A DNA stretch of 64,000 bases, from contig NZ_JADPJI010000008.1 of NCBI RefSeq assembly GCF_023073355.1, positions 682,001-746,000 on the forward strand, read 5' to 3'. A program made the translations under genes and the position numbers. This document shows positions 52,000 to 60,117 of the stretch, in pieces (positions within the stretch are counted from its first letter, which is position 1; the number at the start of each line of letters is the position of its first letter). Under the pieces are notes generated by a model. That model was not told where the DNA came from, made no database searches, and worked only from the letters and a program-made list of their open reading frames with translations. This DNA comes from Bradyrhizobium sp. 199 (GTDB lineage: Bacteria > Pseudomonadota > Alphaproteobacteria > Rhizobiales > Xanthobacteraceae).

Positions 52000-52245
52000 A
52001 TGGAAAAATCCCTCAAATCCGCCGAATATGCCCGCCTCATCGCCCTTCTTGTCGCAACGCGACATATGGCCGGCATCCGCCAGCAGGCGCTCGCCAAGAA
52101 GCTGCGCAAGCCGCAATCCTTTGTCGCCAAATACGAGGGCGGCGAGCGCCGTCTGGACGTCGTCGAGTTCATCGCCATTGCCGAGGCACTTGGGGCCGAT
52201 CCGCTGAAACTGCTGCGCCGCTTCATGCACGGAAGACAACAATAG
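52000..52245 (+). CDS. XRE family helix-turn-helix regulator
   Basis: An 81-residue, single-domain regulator. The HTH is in GIRQQALAKKLRKPQSFVAKYEGGERRLDVVEFIAIAEALG, with QSFVAKYEGGERR as the recognition helix and the invariant E-x-GxRxLDxxE of XRE proteins. Its size equals controller proteins of restriction-modification systems. The ribosome site is weak. It is divergent from the nuclease-like gene. Confidence 0.85.
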   Translation: MEKSLKSAEYARLIALLVATRHMAGIRQQALAKKLRKPQSFVAKYEGGERRLDVVEFIAIAEALGADPLKLLRRFMHGRQQ

Positions 52246-52307
52246 CTGTCGGGGCCAGCGCCCCCCGTTGAGGCCATGTACCCCGGTACATGGCCTCAAT
52301 TACCTCC

Positions 52308-52905
52308 CTACGCGTGCCACGCCGCCGTCACCGCTCCTTGGAGCGCCGTGTCGTTTGGCAATGTATGGATGCTCGAGCTTGTCGGGTCGAATCCTGTATT
52401 ATTGGCGGAATAGGTCGCCATCGCCTGCACCAATTGTGAAATCTGGCTATCGATCTTGAGGCCGCCAGCTTCGATTTCCTGCAACTGGTTGGCGCTATTC
52501 GAGAACCAACCCTTGACCGTGACACTGCTATTGGTTCCGAGGACATCGATCGTAAGATCGTTGCCAGATTGGACAAACCAGAGGTTTTCATCGGTAATGC
52601 CCCCGATGAAATCGAGCTCGTTGAACGAGCCAGGCTTCTCGTTCGGATAAATGATCGCCTGGCCGGTCGCAGATGAAGCAATATAAGTGTTGTTGCCGTT
52701 GTTGCCGCCCGTGACCGTCTCGACGCCGCCGTTGAGTTCAAACGTATTCGCCCCGAAACTAGAACCTGTGACCGAATAGCCCGCCGAACCGATCCAGGTG
52801 AATGTGGAAGGGCCATGGGTCAGGTCAACGACCGTGCCGTCGCTGAACTTGAGCGTCTTGATCGCGCTGGTCACGACACCATTGGTGAGATGTAGATCAT
52901 TCCTG
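52308..52905 (-). pseudogene. C-terminal fragment of an RTX-type secreted protein
   Basis: Reads DLHLTNGVVTSAIKTLKFSDGT, then FELNGGVETVTGGNNGNNTYIAS and SGNDLTIDVLGTN, ending in ALQGAVTAAWHA. These are the last 200 residues of large calcium-binding type I substrates of this genus, including the secretion-signal end. The frame is open back to about 52905, where it meets a piece of a transporter gene, so the N-terminal repeats are gone. A GTG at 52874 might allow expression of 188 residues. Confidence 0.7.
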
Positions 52906-53127
52906 GTCGACCGAGAGGTTGCCTTCGATGACCAGGTGCGCGCCGAAATAGAGTGTCAGCGCGGTGACGAGCTTGCTGATGAACTGCACCGACTGGCTCG
53001 CCCAATTGCCGAGCGAGAGCACGTCGAAGCTGGCGCTGACATAGCCGGCGAGCTGCTCCTCCCACCGCCGCTGCATCTGCGGTTCGATCGCCATCGCCTT
53101 CAGGGTCTGGATCGCGCTGACGCTCAT
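52897..53127 (-). pseudogene. internal fragment of a type I secretion ABC transporter
   Basis: Encodes SVSAIQTLKAMAIEPQMQRRWEEQ, then FDVLSLGNWASQSVQFISKL and a membrane helix LTLYFGAHLVIEGNLSV, part of the transmembrane domain of HlyB/LapB-type transporters. The ATP-binding domain should follow but is replaced by the RTX fragment. Both ends are breaks. Confidence 0.72.
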
Positions 53128-53129
53128 CG

Positions 53130-53370
53130 TTCGACGTCGACAAGGACGGCTTTGCCGAGCGCGTCGGCTGGGTGCGCGGCGGCGACGGCATGCTGGTATC
53201 GAACTGCACCTCGCCGACCGTACCCGTGGAGCATCGCATCGTGCGACACGCTGTCTGGATGGCGGCGACGGAACAGATACGCTTGATTATAGCGAGCTTG
53301 GCTCAGGGCTAACCCTGACTTTCAAGTCAGGCGCGAGCTGGCTCAATGAGACCGTCACAAAAGGTTCTGG
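53130..53370 (+). pseudogene. RTX protein pieces in opposite orientation inside the transporter remnant
   Basis: The + strand encodes FDVDKDGFAERVGWVRGGDGM, a conserved block of large RTX proteins, and then in another frame LDGGDGTDTLDYSELGSGLTLTF with the DGGDGTDTL nonapeptide type. At about 53360 it stops abruptly at the transporter fragment. Confidence 0.6.
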
Positions 53371-53972
53371 CGCCACAGAAGCCCGAACACCAGCACGTCG
53401 AGCGTGGTGTAGCCGCGATGCGCTAGCACCTTGTCGGTCACGACCTGGAAGAACAGGGGCGTTACCAATGCAAGCAGCTGCAGGAAGAACGAGGCGATCA
53501 GCACTTCACCGAGCAGCCGGCGGTATTTGTGCATGGCCTGGAGGAACCAGGTAATGTCGAACTTGCGCGCCAGATCCGAAAGGGAGGCCCGCCGCGTCAT
53601 CAGCACGATGCGGCCGGTCCAGCCCTGCTCGAATTCGGCGCGCTTGATGACCTGCGGACGGTTGACCGCAGGGTCGTGAATGAGCACGTCATCGCTTCCG
53701 GCCTTGCCAAGAATCGCAAAGGACCCATCGTGTCGTTCGACGATGGCGGGCAGTGAAAGCTTTGAAAGGCCAACCCAGTTTTCGCGGATTGCTCGCGCCT
53801 TCAACTTGAGCTGCTTGGCGCAGCGGAGCATTTCCTGGACGCCGACCGCTGAGCCGGCGAACTGATGTGCAATCTGCGCGGGGTCAACAGCGATCTGATG
53901 AAATCGCAACAACAGTGCAAGGCACTGCAGCCCCGTATCCTGACGTACGGCTTCCAAAGTCGCCCCTGCCAC
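53355..53972 (-). pseudogene. N-terminal fragment of a type I secretion ABC transporter
   Basis: A 205-codon frame. Residues 10-130 are the C39-peptidase-like domain (TGLQCLALLLRFHQIAVDP; the catalytic cysteine context is degenerate, as in HlyB). Then KFDITWFLQAMHKYRRLLGEVLIASFFLQLLALVTPLFFQVVTDKVL begins the membrane domain. It breaks after LDVLVFGLL, where the normal protein would continue for some 500 residues. With the pieces to its left this is a scrambled type I secretion locus. Confidence 0.78.
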
Positions 53973-54383
53973 TACTTCCGGTCGTTATTTTCTCTATTGC
54001 ACGTTTATTTCCGGGAAGCAAAATGAAATCTCGGCTGGTTGCAATGGAACTTCGATAAAGTTGTTACTAGACGACTGCGTGCAAGCACTAGTGAGGAATG
54101 CTCTCAAAATCGAAAAAGCACGGCGTCCGAAAATACTCAGATTCATCGAAGAGAAGCAAACGCGGCTCGCGGTGAAAACTGGTGCTGAGGTATCTCCTTC
54201 TAGGGCGCACCTGCCAAATAGAAGCACGGATCGATTCTCCGCATAAGATGCGGACACGTGAAGAGTGCGCGACTGCCTTCGCTTCACCATGTGCTCCAAT
54301 AGGGTTGCTCCGAATTCGCTGGACTTCTGCACCGACCCGAGCGTGCATTCGATGGTTCGAATCTGTCAGGAGACCGACAAGTT
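53973..54383. other. intergenic region
   Basis: About 410 bases, AT-richer than average. Short open frames here look random. A GGTTCGAATC string near 54356 resembles a tRNA T-loop but no tRNA fold surrounds it. Confidence 0.35.
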
Positions 54384-54605
54384 ATGTAAGCGGAAATCAT
54401 CGAACTGGCCGTCAAGGCGTGCCTCGCGGAAATCCATGCCAAGCTTAAGGCGGCCGAGCAGACCGCCAGGGCGGCACAGGCGTGCGCAGAGGCGGGCGGG
54501 GTCGCCGAGGCAATTCAGGTCTCCATGGATATCGAGCAGCTGATCTACGAGGCCGGACGGCTTCATGATGCCGCCACGCTCCTTGCTCGAATGGCAGATA
54601 ATTGA
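54384..54605 (+). pseudogene. small island gene with a stop at codon 2
   Basis: AGGAG at 54368-54372 is followed at a proper distance by ATG, but the next codon is TAA. The frame then stays open for 71 codons: AEIIELAVKACLAEIHAKLK, AEQTARAAQACAEAG, MDIEQLIYEAGRLHDAATLLARMADN, a coherent helical protein with normal codon use. A single base change in codon 2 would restore it. Either the gene was lost recently or translation begins at an unusual codon. The product is unknown. Confidence 0.55.
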
Positions 54606-54701
54606 GCGACATTGAGGTCCTCGTTCGCGCGATCGAAGGTGCATGGGATCGGCAAGCTCCCTAAACGTAGTGCCCTCCGGTCGCCCGCCCTTTTCCTCTT
54701 G

Positions 54702-55097
54702 TCACCCTTGCTCCAGCCAGCGCTTCAGGACTCGCCGTTGCGCGGCCCGAACCGGCCTCTCATAGCGCTCCAGTCCCGCAAGACGCCTCGCTAGCTTCGG
54801 GCTCGGGGATTCCAGCAACGAAAAAAGCATGTCATGGCGGGCCTGCCGGATGCGGCCGAGCCACAGATTGGCACGGACGAGATCATCCATCATATTCAAA
54901 GAACTGTGTTGGTGCGCGAAACCCGCCATAGTCGCCCGCGCTAGCGGACTGGCGTTGGCATCATTCTCGATGGCCAAACGCGAGAGCCCGTGTTGACGGG
55001 CATTACGGCTCGACTTTGCCTTTCCAACTTCCGTCTTGGGCCCAGTGCTTCGCTTGGCATTCCGTCGGTTCGCTTCGATCTTTCGCTCTGAGGTCAT
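54702..55097 (-). CDS. hypothetical protein of mobile regions (STGPKT-type)
   Basis: A 131-residue protein. The N-terminal half is IEANRRNAKRSTGPKTEVGKAKSSRNARQHGLS, a motif-rich basic segment I know from short proteins in bacterial islands, sometimes likened to DNA-binding modules. The second half is helical (MMDDLVRANLWLGRIRQARHDM, RYERPVRAAQRRVLKRWLEQG). The function is unknown. Confidence 0.72.
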   Translation of the reverse strand: MTSERKIEANRRNAKRSTGPKTEVGKAKSSRNARQHGLSRLAIENDANASPLARATMAGFAHQHSSLNMMDDLVRANLWLGRIRQARHDMLFSLLESPSPKLARRLAGLERYERPVRAAQRRVLKRWLEQG

Positions 55098-55211
55098 GCT
55101 GCTGCGTTCTACAGTTTTTGCTCCCCTACACGATTCCCTCCATCCGGCTGATAATTCAACCGCTGTCGAACCTCCACGGTTCTCGGGCGAGAATGCAAGC
55201 CGGGAGCGTCG

Positions 55212-55364
55212 TTATTTCGTGGGCCTTCTAAACAGGTTCTTGATAGCGCCAATCACCCTGACCAGCGGCTTCGGCGCCGGCGACTTACGCAGCGGGATCA
55301 CGATCAGCACAAAAAGTAAGTTCAGCAGCAGCCAAGTGCCAAGAACAATCAAATAGACCCGCAT
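55212..55364 (-). CDS. 50-residue single-helix membrane protein
   Basis: MRVYLIVLGTWLLLNLLFVL is one membrane helix, followed by IVIPLRKSPAPKP and a basic tail ending LFRRPTK. The helix and the IVxPxRK exit motif closely match the N-terminus of the 90-residue protein at 38169 (WVLLNILFVLIVVPPRKP), so the two share ancestry. A GGA lies six bases before the ATG. Role unknown; the conserved core argues for a real gene. Confidence 0.62.
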   Translation of the reverse strand: MRVYLIVLGTWLLLNLLFVLIVIPLRKSPAPKPLVRVIGAIKNLFRRPTK

Positions 55365-55834
55365 TCAGAATCCGGGGCAAATGGACAATCAAAAGGATCA
55401 AATGAAGCTTGAAACAGATTGATTGAAGCCCAGGCAGGACGCCAGTTCAAGTCCCGGGATTGGAATCTTGAAGTCTGTATAGCTTAGCCGCGGTGGAGGC
55501 ACCTCCCTATCGAGTTCGCTAACGCGCTGGATTTTGGCCGGGACGCCGATGTCGAAGCTTCTTCTGCACCGGTCCAGACGACTGCTCGTCCCGCGGCCCC
55601 GTTATGTGGCTTCGATTTGTCACTTTGCGAGAGCGAGGTATGCTGGGCGACCAACCGCTGAAAGTCCGGCAACAAGAGCAACAAGATTGCTGCAGAATGG
55701 ACTGGCATTCCCCTTCGATTGGAGCGTTACTGAGTCGGCCGGGCGCAATGGCGGGGCCGGTATCTCACCTCGCGGACGCGGGGCTTCAGGCAGTGCGGCG
55801 ACGAGCGCCGCTGTTCTTGGAGTAGGAGATACCC
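55365..55834. other. leader region of the recombination module
   Basis: 470 bases before the YqaJ-like gene. The first half appears non-coding; the second half has the possible small gene at 55640-55825. Confidence 0.35.
55640..55825 (+). CDS. possible small protein ahead of the recombination genes
   Basis: A 61-residue frame (MLGDQPLKVRQQEQQDCCRMD ... RRRAPLFLE, given here in two pieces) with GAGG just before the ATG and GC-rich third positions. Its stop overlaps the ribosome site of the YqaJ-like gene, as in phage early operons. There is no recognisable domain, so it may be spurious. Confidence 0.3.
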   Translation: MLGDQPLKVRQQEQQDCCRMDWHSPSIGALLSRPGAMAGPVSHLADAGLQAVRRRAPLFLE

Positions 55835-56698
55835 GTGCGTAGCGTACAGAGTGACGGCGTGGCCGAGCCACAGCATCAAATCATCAGGTTCAACCCGAAC
55901 GACCGCCGCCATTTCATCGGCGGCTCGGATGCCCGCATCATCATGGGGGATGACCAAGAGAACCTCATCCGCCTGTGGCGGGAGAAGCGTGGCGAAATCG
56001 AACCGCAGGGTCTCTCGGACAACCTGATCGTCCAGCTCGGGACCGTGACAGAGGTCTTGAACCGCGCCTGGTACCAACGCGCCAGCGGTCACACCGTCAA
56101 GGATATCCAGAAGCGTCTTCGGCACCCCGTGCACAAATGGATGGCGGCAACGCTGGATGGGACGGTCGAGCAGACCGGAGCGGTGTTCGAAGCCAAATTC
56201 ATGCTGCCGTGGGCCTTCACAGAGGAAGCCGCGGCCGAGAAGCACATGGCCCAGTTGCAACACAACATGTGGGTGACAGCCGCCCGCAGCTCGGTGCTCT
56301 CGATCATCACCGGTGGTGGGAAATGGGTCGAGATCAAGATTCACGCTGATCCGCTCTACCAGCACCTCCTGCTCACGGCCGAAAAGAAGTTCTGGCGCTG
56401 CGTTCAAAGCGGCGAGCCGCCGATCCTCTTCAATATTGAAACACCCCGGCCAAGGCTCGAGGCGGTGAAGGTCGTTGATATGTCGACCTCCAACCAATGG
56501 GCCGAACTGGCGGCGACCTATCTGCGGACGCGAGAGGCCCATGGCGAGCACGAGACGGCCAAATCGGATCTGAAAAAGCTGATGCCGGAGGATGCCAAGG
56601 AGGCAACCGGCCACGGCATCAAGGCCAAGCGTTCCAAGTCGGGGGCGATCAGCTTCGAGGCTCAAGCAGCGGAGGGGTCCCATGCACCAGTCCAGTGA
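55835..56698 (+). CDS. YqaJ-type viral recombinase / lambda-exonuclease-like nuclease
   Basis: A 287-residue protein. FIGGSDARIIMGDD and LGTVTEVLNRAWYQRASG mark the YqaJ fold; LDGTVEQTGAVFEAKF gives the catalytic D...ExK, and MAQLQHNMWVT the following helix. The enzyme chews 5' strands to make single-stranded tails for annealing. It starts at GTG with GGAG seven bases upstream and overlaps the next gene by 17 bases. With the ERF protein it forms a two-component phage recombination pathway. Confidence 0.88.
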   Translation: MRSVQSDGVAEPQHQIIRFNPNDRRHFIGGSDARIIMGDDQENLIRLWREKRGEIEPQGLSDNLIVQLGTVTEVLNRAWYQRASGHTVKDIQKRLRHPVHKWMAATLDGTVEQTGAVFEAKFMLPWAFTEEAAAEKHMAQLQHNMWVTAARSSVLSIITGGGKWVEIKIHADPLYQHLLLTAEKKFWRCVQSGEPPILFNIETPRPRLEAVKVVDMSTSNQWAELAATYLRTREAHGEHETAKSDLKKLMPEDAKEATGHGIKAKRSKSGAISFEAQAAEGSHAPVQ

Positions 56699-57857
56699 GC
56701 GCATCGGGACCATTGCGGCCGCCCTCGCCCGAGCTCAGGCTGAACTGATGAACCCGGAGAAGACCTTGACTGCCGTCATCAGGTCGCCCTTCCCGCGGGA
56801 GGACGATCGGACTTTCCGCTACGCCTCGCTCGCGAGTGGCCTGGACATCGTCCGTAAGACGCTGAGCCAGCAGGAAATCGCCACCATCCAGACCACCCGG
56901 ATCGTGCAGCCAACTGGCCAAATTCACCTCACCACCCTGCTCGCCCACGCTTCAGGGGAGTGGATCTCCTCGGATCTCCCAGTCTGCGCTTCCAAGGAGG
57001 TCGAGGCGCCGCATCGGATGGGAGCGGCGCTGACTTACGCTCGCCGCTATGCGCTGTTTGCGTTGGTCGGAATTGCCGGGGAGGACGATCTGGATGCCCC
57101 CGACCTCATGACCGGATCTCCCGCCGCCGTCGAGCCACAGATCGCGCCAGGCCCGAAAGGAAAGCCGCACAAAGTCGTCCTGAACCGCTCTCCCGTCCTG
57201 CCGCCTGACCGTTCCGCTGAGCTATTGGATCGGCTTTTGGGTGAGCTTGCCATGCGGGAAAGCGGCGAGGACCTGCTCGCCTGGGCCAAGATCAGCCTCG
57301 CCCTCAAGAACACTCTCCTAGAGACGGACGCCCGCGTTCTCGAGGCCGCCTACCAGAAGAAGTTCGAGGAAGCCGCCCTTCCCGACATCAATTCAGCAGA
57401 GCAACCGCCCGTGTCAGCGGTCGGACTAACTGAGGATTATCCTTTCGAGACAACCAGCGACGTTCACGTACCTGCCAACGCTTCTCCCGGAGAGCAGGTC
57501 GGTCTCGCCTTCCCAAAAGAGCCGCCTCGGAAGCGAAGCAAGGATCACCTCGCCTTCATCCGCAGCCAGGGTTGTCTGGTCTGCCACAAGACCCCGGCTG
57601 ATGCGCATCACCTGAAGTTTGCTCAACCGCGGACCTTGGGGCGGAAAGTCAGCGACGAGTTCACCGTGCCGCTTTGCCGATCCCATCACCAATCTCTGCA
57701 CCGGCACGGAAACGAAAGAGCCTGGTGGACCAATCTGCAAATTTCGCCGCTGCCGATCGCAAAAGAGCTTTGGGATGCCAGCCCCGTCCATCTGACCAAC
57801 GGAGCAAACATCGATGCGCCGACGTCACGTCCGCAATCGGAGGTGCGAGGTCAATGA
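56682..57857 (+). CDS. ERF-family single-strand annealing protein fused to an HNH-like domain
   Basis: A 391-residue protein. Residues 1-150 are the ERF annealing domain (ALARAQAELMNPEKTLTAV, FRYASLASGLDIVRKTLS, HRMGAALTYARRYALFALVGI, AGEDDLDAP). After a linker, residues about 285-370 carry CLVCHKTPADAHHLKF, DEFTVPLCRSHHQSLHRHGNE, which looks like the zinc-bound HNH/DUF968-type fold of phage recombination proteins. ERF usually ends after about 220 residues, so this is a fusion. GGAGGGG precedes the ATG, within the end of the YqaJ gene. Confidence 0.86.
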   Translation: MHQSSERIGTIAAALARAQAELMNPEKTLTAVIRSPFPREDDRTFRYASLASGLDIVRKTLSQQEIATIQTTRIVQPTGQIHLTTLLAHASGEWISSDLPVCASKEVEAPHRMGAALTYARRYALFALVGIAGEDDLDAPDLMTGSPAAVEPQIAPGPKGKPHKVVLNRSPVLPPDRSAELLDRLLGELAMRESGEDLLAWAKISLALKNTLLETDARVLEAAYQKKFEEAALPDINSAEQPPVSAVGLTEDYPFETTSDVHVPANASPGEQVGLAFPKEPPRKRSKDHLAFIRSQGCLVCHKTPADAHHLKFAQPRTLGRKVSDEFTVPLCRSHHQSLHRHGNERAWWTNLQISPLPIAKELWDASPVHLTNGANIDAPTSRPQSEVRGQ

Positions 57858-58447
57858 ATGGGCCCGTCAGCCTACCTCCACCGCAGTCGCCGATCGTCTT
57901 GCCGTCAGAATTCGAGGCGCTGTGTCCTCCGCCTCAACTTCTGCCCGGAGAGAACATCGACCATTATCATGCGGTCCAGGCCGCAATCTTCCGCGACATC
58001 GATCCTCAATCAGCTATCGAATGGCTACTCGCCATCGACATCGCGGAACTCTCCTGGGAGATGCAACGCTATCGGGTTCTGCGGCATAGGCTGCTGAGCA
58101 CCTATCGCCAAAAGGCCGTCGAGATGACGCTTCGCCGGATCGATTTGGCGGGCATTGCCCCGGACTTCCAGGATGTAGCCGAGATCTACACCATCGGTAA
58201 TGCCCTAGACTGGCAACTGGATTCTTCTGCGGCCCTCGACATCGAAGCTCGTCTCCGATCGTACGGCTTCGATCAACACGCCATCAGCATGGAGGTCTAC
58301 GTTCAGGCGCGCGAGATCCTCTCTCTGTTTGAATCACTCCTGAATGGAGCGCAACTCCGACGTCTAATGTTGCTGAAGGAGATTAACAACCTTCGCGGCG
58401 CAAAACTGGCAGAACTAGGCAATGTCGCTCGGCGCAGAGGTCAGTGA
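57854..58447 (+). CDS. hypothetical protein, third gene of the recombination module
   Basis: A 197-residue acidic helical protein starting MNGPVSLPPPQSPIVLP. DHYHAVQAAIFRDIDPQSAIEWLLAIDIAELSWEMQRYRVLRH and a C-terminal LMLLKEINNLRGAKLAELGNVARRRGQ are its main segments. The same kind of protein (helical, WLLxxDIxELxWE) occurs near island genes in this genus, but I know no function. The ATG overlaps the previous stop by four bases (ATGA). Confidence 0.74.
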   Translation: MNGPVSLPPPQSPIVLPSEFEALCPPPQLLPGENIDHYHAVQAAIFRDIDPQSAIEWLLAIDIAELSWEMQRYRVLRHRLLSTYRQKAVEMTLRRIDLAGIAPDFQDVAEIYTIGNALDWQLDSSAALDIEARLRSYGFDQHAISMEVYVQAREILSLFESLLNGAQLRRLMLLKEINNLRGAKLAELGNVARRRGQ

Positions 58448-58617
58448 GCGTCCCCTGCTGATCTTCGAAACCCTCAAACTTCGATACTCGCGTTCATTTA
58501 GATGGATATCGTCTTCCGAGACGGCATCATTGAAGGGTCACCTCCCGTTGCCAGCACTACCATCCAGTGCTCGCGCGTTATGATGCTTCCGGACGACAGT
58601 CGGCTGGGCGCCTTTGG

Positions 58618-59940
58618 CTAACTCCTGTTTGTCTGACTGGCACGTCCCACGCTCTCGTAGGTGAAACCGGCCGCTTCCATATCTTCAGGGCGGTAGATGT
58701 TGCGGAGGTCGACAACGACCGGCTGCACCATGACGGTCTTCAGTCGGTGGAGATCGAGCGCTCGGAACTGCACCCATTCGGTGACGATGACGAGCGCATC
58801 GGCACCTTGCGCGCAGGAATAGGCGTCCTCGCAATAGGTGATGTCAGGCAGCTCGCCCCTGGCCTGCTCCATGCCGACGGGATCGAACGCCTTGACCGTT
58901 GCGCCCATGTCGATCAGGCCCGTCACCAGCGGGATCGACGGCGCATCGCGCATATCGTCGGTGTCGGGCTTGAAGGTGAGGCCCAGCACCGCAATGGTCT
59001 TGCCGCGCAGCGAGCCGCCGAGCGCCTGACTCACCTTGCGCGCCATCGCGCGCTTGCGGTTCTCGTTGACCGCCAGCACGGATTCGACGATGCGCAGGGA
59101 GACATCGTAATCCTGCGCAATCTTGATCAGTGCCTTGGTGTCCTTCGGGAAGCACGAGCCGCCGAAGCCGGGACCTGCATGCAGGAACTTGGTGCCGATG
59201 CGGTTGTCCAGGCCAATGCCGCGCGCGACCTCCTGCACATTGGCGCCAGCCTTTTCGGAGAGATCGGCGATCTCGTTGATGAAGGTGATCTTGGTCGCGA
59301 GGAACGCGTTCGCCGCGTATTTGATCATCTCGGCGGTGCGACGTTCCGTGAACATCAGCGGCGCCTGGTTCAGCGACAGCGGACGGTAGATGTCGCCCAT
59401 CACCTTGCGGCCGCGCTCGTCGGAGGTGCCGACCACGACGCGATCGGGAAACTTGAAGTCGCGGATCGCGGCGCCCTCGCGCAGGAATTCTGGATTGGAG
59501 GCGACCACGACGTCGGCCTTGGGATTGGTCTCGCGGATAATGCGCTCGACCTCGTCGCCGGTGCCGACCGGCACGGTCGACTTCGTCACCACGACGGTGA
59601 AGCCTTGCAGCGACTGCGCGATCTCTTTCGCTGCAGCATAGACATAGGAGAGATCGGCATGGCCGTCGCCACGACGGGACGGCGTGCCGACAGCAATGAA
59701 CACGGCATCGGCATCCGCAACCGGCTTCTTCAGGTCGGTGGTGAAGTCGAGCCGCTTGGCCTTGACATTGGTCGCAACCAACTCGTCGAGGCCGGGCTCG
59801 TAGATCGGGATCTCGCCGCAATGGAGCGCCGCGATCTTCTTCTGGTCCTTGTCGACGCAGATGACGTCGTGACCGAAATCAGCAAAGCAGGCACCGGACA
59901 CCAATCCCACATAGCCCGTGCCGATCATCGTGATACGCAT
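58618..59940 (-). CDS. UDP-glucose 6-dehydrogenase
   Basis: A 440-residue enzyme that oxidises UDP-glucose to UDP-glucuronate, a precursor for acidic surface polysaccharides. MRITMIGTGYVGLVSGACFADFG is the NAD fold; NPEFLREG, the catalytic cysteine in GFGGSCFPKDTKAL, and KPDTDDMRDAPS follow as expected, and the length is normal. It is on the strand opposite to the recombination module and marks the return to core genes. Start at the ATG where NAD-binding similarity begins. Confidence 0.93.
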   Translation of the reverse strand: MRITMIGTGYVGLVSGACFADFGHDVICVDKDQKKIAALHCGEIPIYEPGLDELVATNVKAKRLDFTTDLKKPVADADAVFIAVGTPSRRGDGHADLSYVYAAAKEIAQSLQGFTVVVTKSTVPVGTGDEVERIIRETNPKADVVVASNPEFLREGAAIRDFKFPDRVVVGTSDERGRKVMGDIYRPLSLNQAPLMFTERRTAEMIKYAANAFLATKITFINEIADLSEKAGANVQEVARGIGLDNRIGTKFLHAGPGFGGSCFPKDTKALIKIAQDYDVSLRIVESVLAVNENRKRAMARKVSQALGGSLRGKTIAVLGLTFKPDTDDMRDAPSIPLVTGLIDMGATVKAFDPVGMEQARGELPDITYCEDAYSCAQGADALVIVTEWVQFRALDLHRLKTVMVQPVVVDLRNIYRPEDMEAAGFTYESVGRASQTNRS

Positions 59941-60117
59941 AAGGAACCTAGCTATTCTGAAAATCAAGTGTGGGTATTTCGTAGCACACCCTGGAACATT
60001 TCTTCAGCTGGCCGGACGCCAACATGTGAGCAGGAGGCATGGAAATCGGAATAAACCTTAACCGCATCCCGCAAAACAGATGCTAGGCGCTTGCCACGAG
60101 CAGCAGCCCGCGATGGA

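Noticed and set aside
54340..54370. GGTTCGAATC as part of a tRNA or attachment site
   Set aside because: No acceptor, D or anticodon stems can be folded around it, and no integrase lies nearby.
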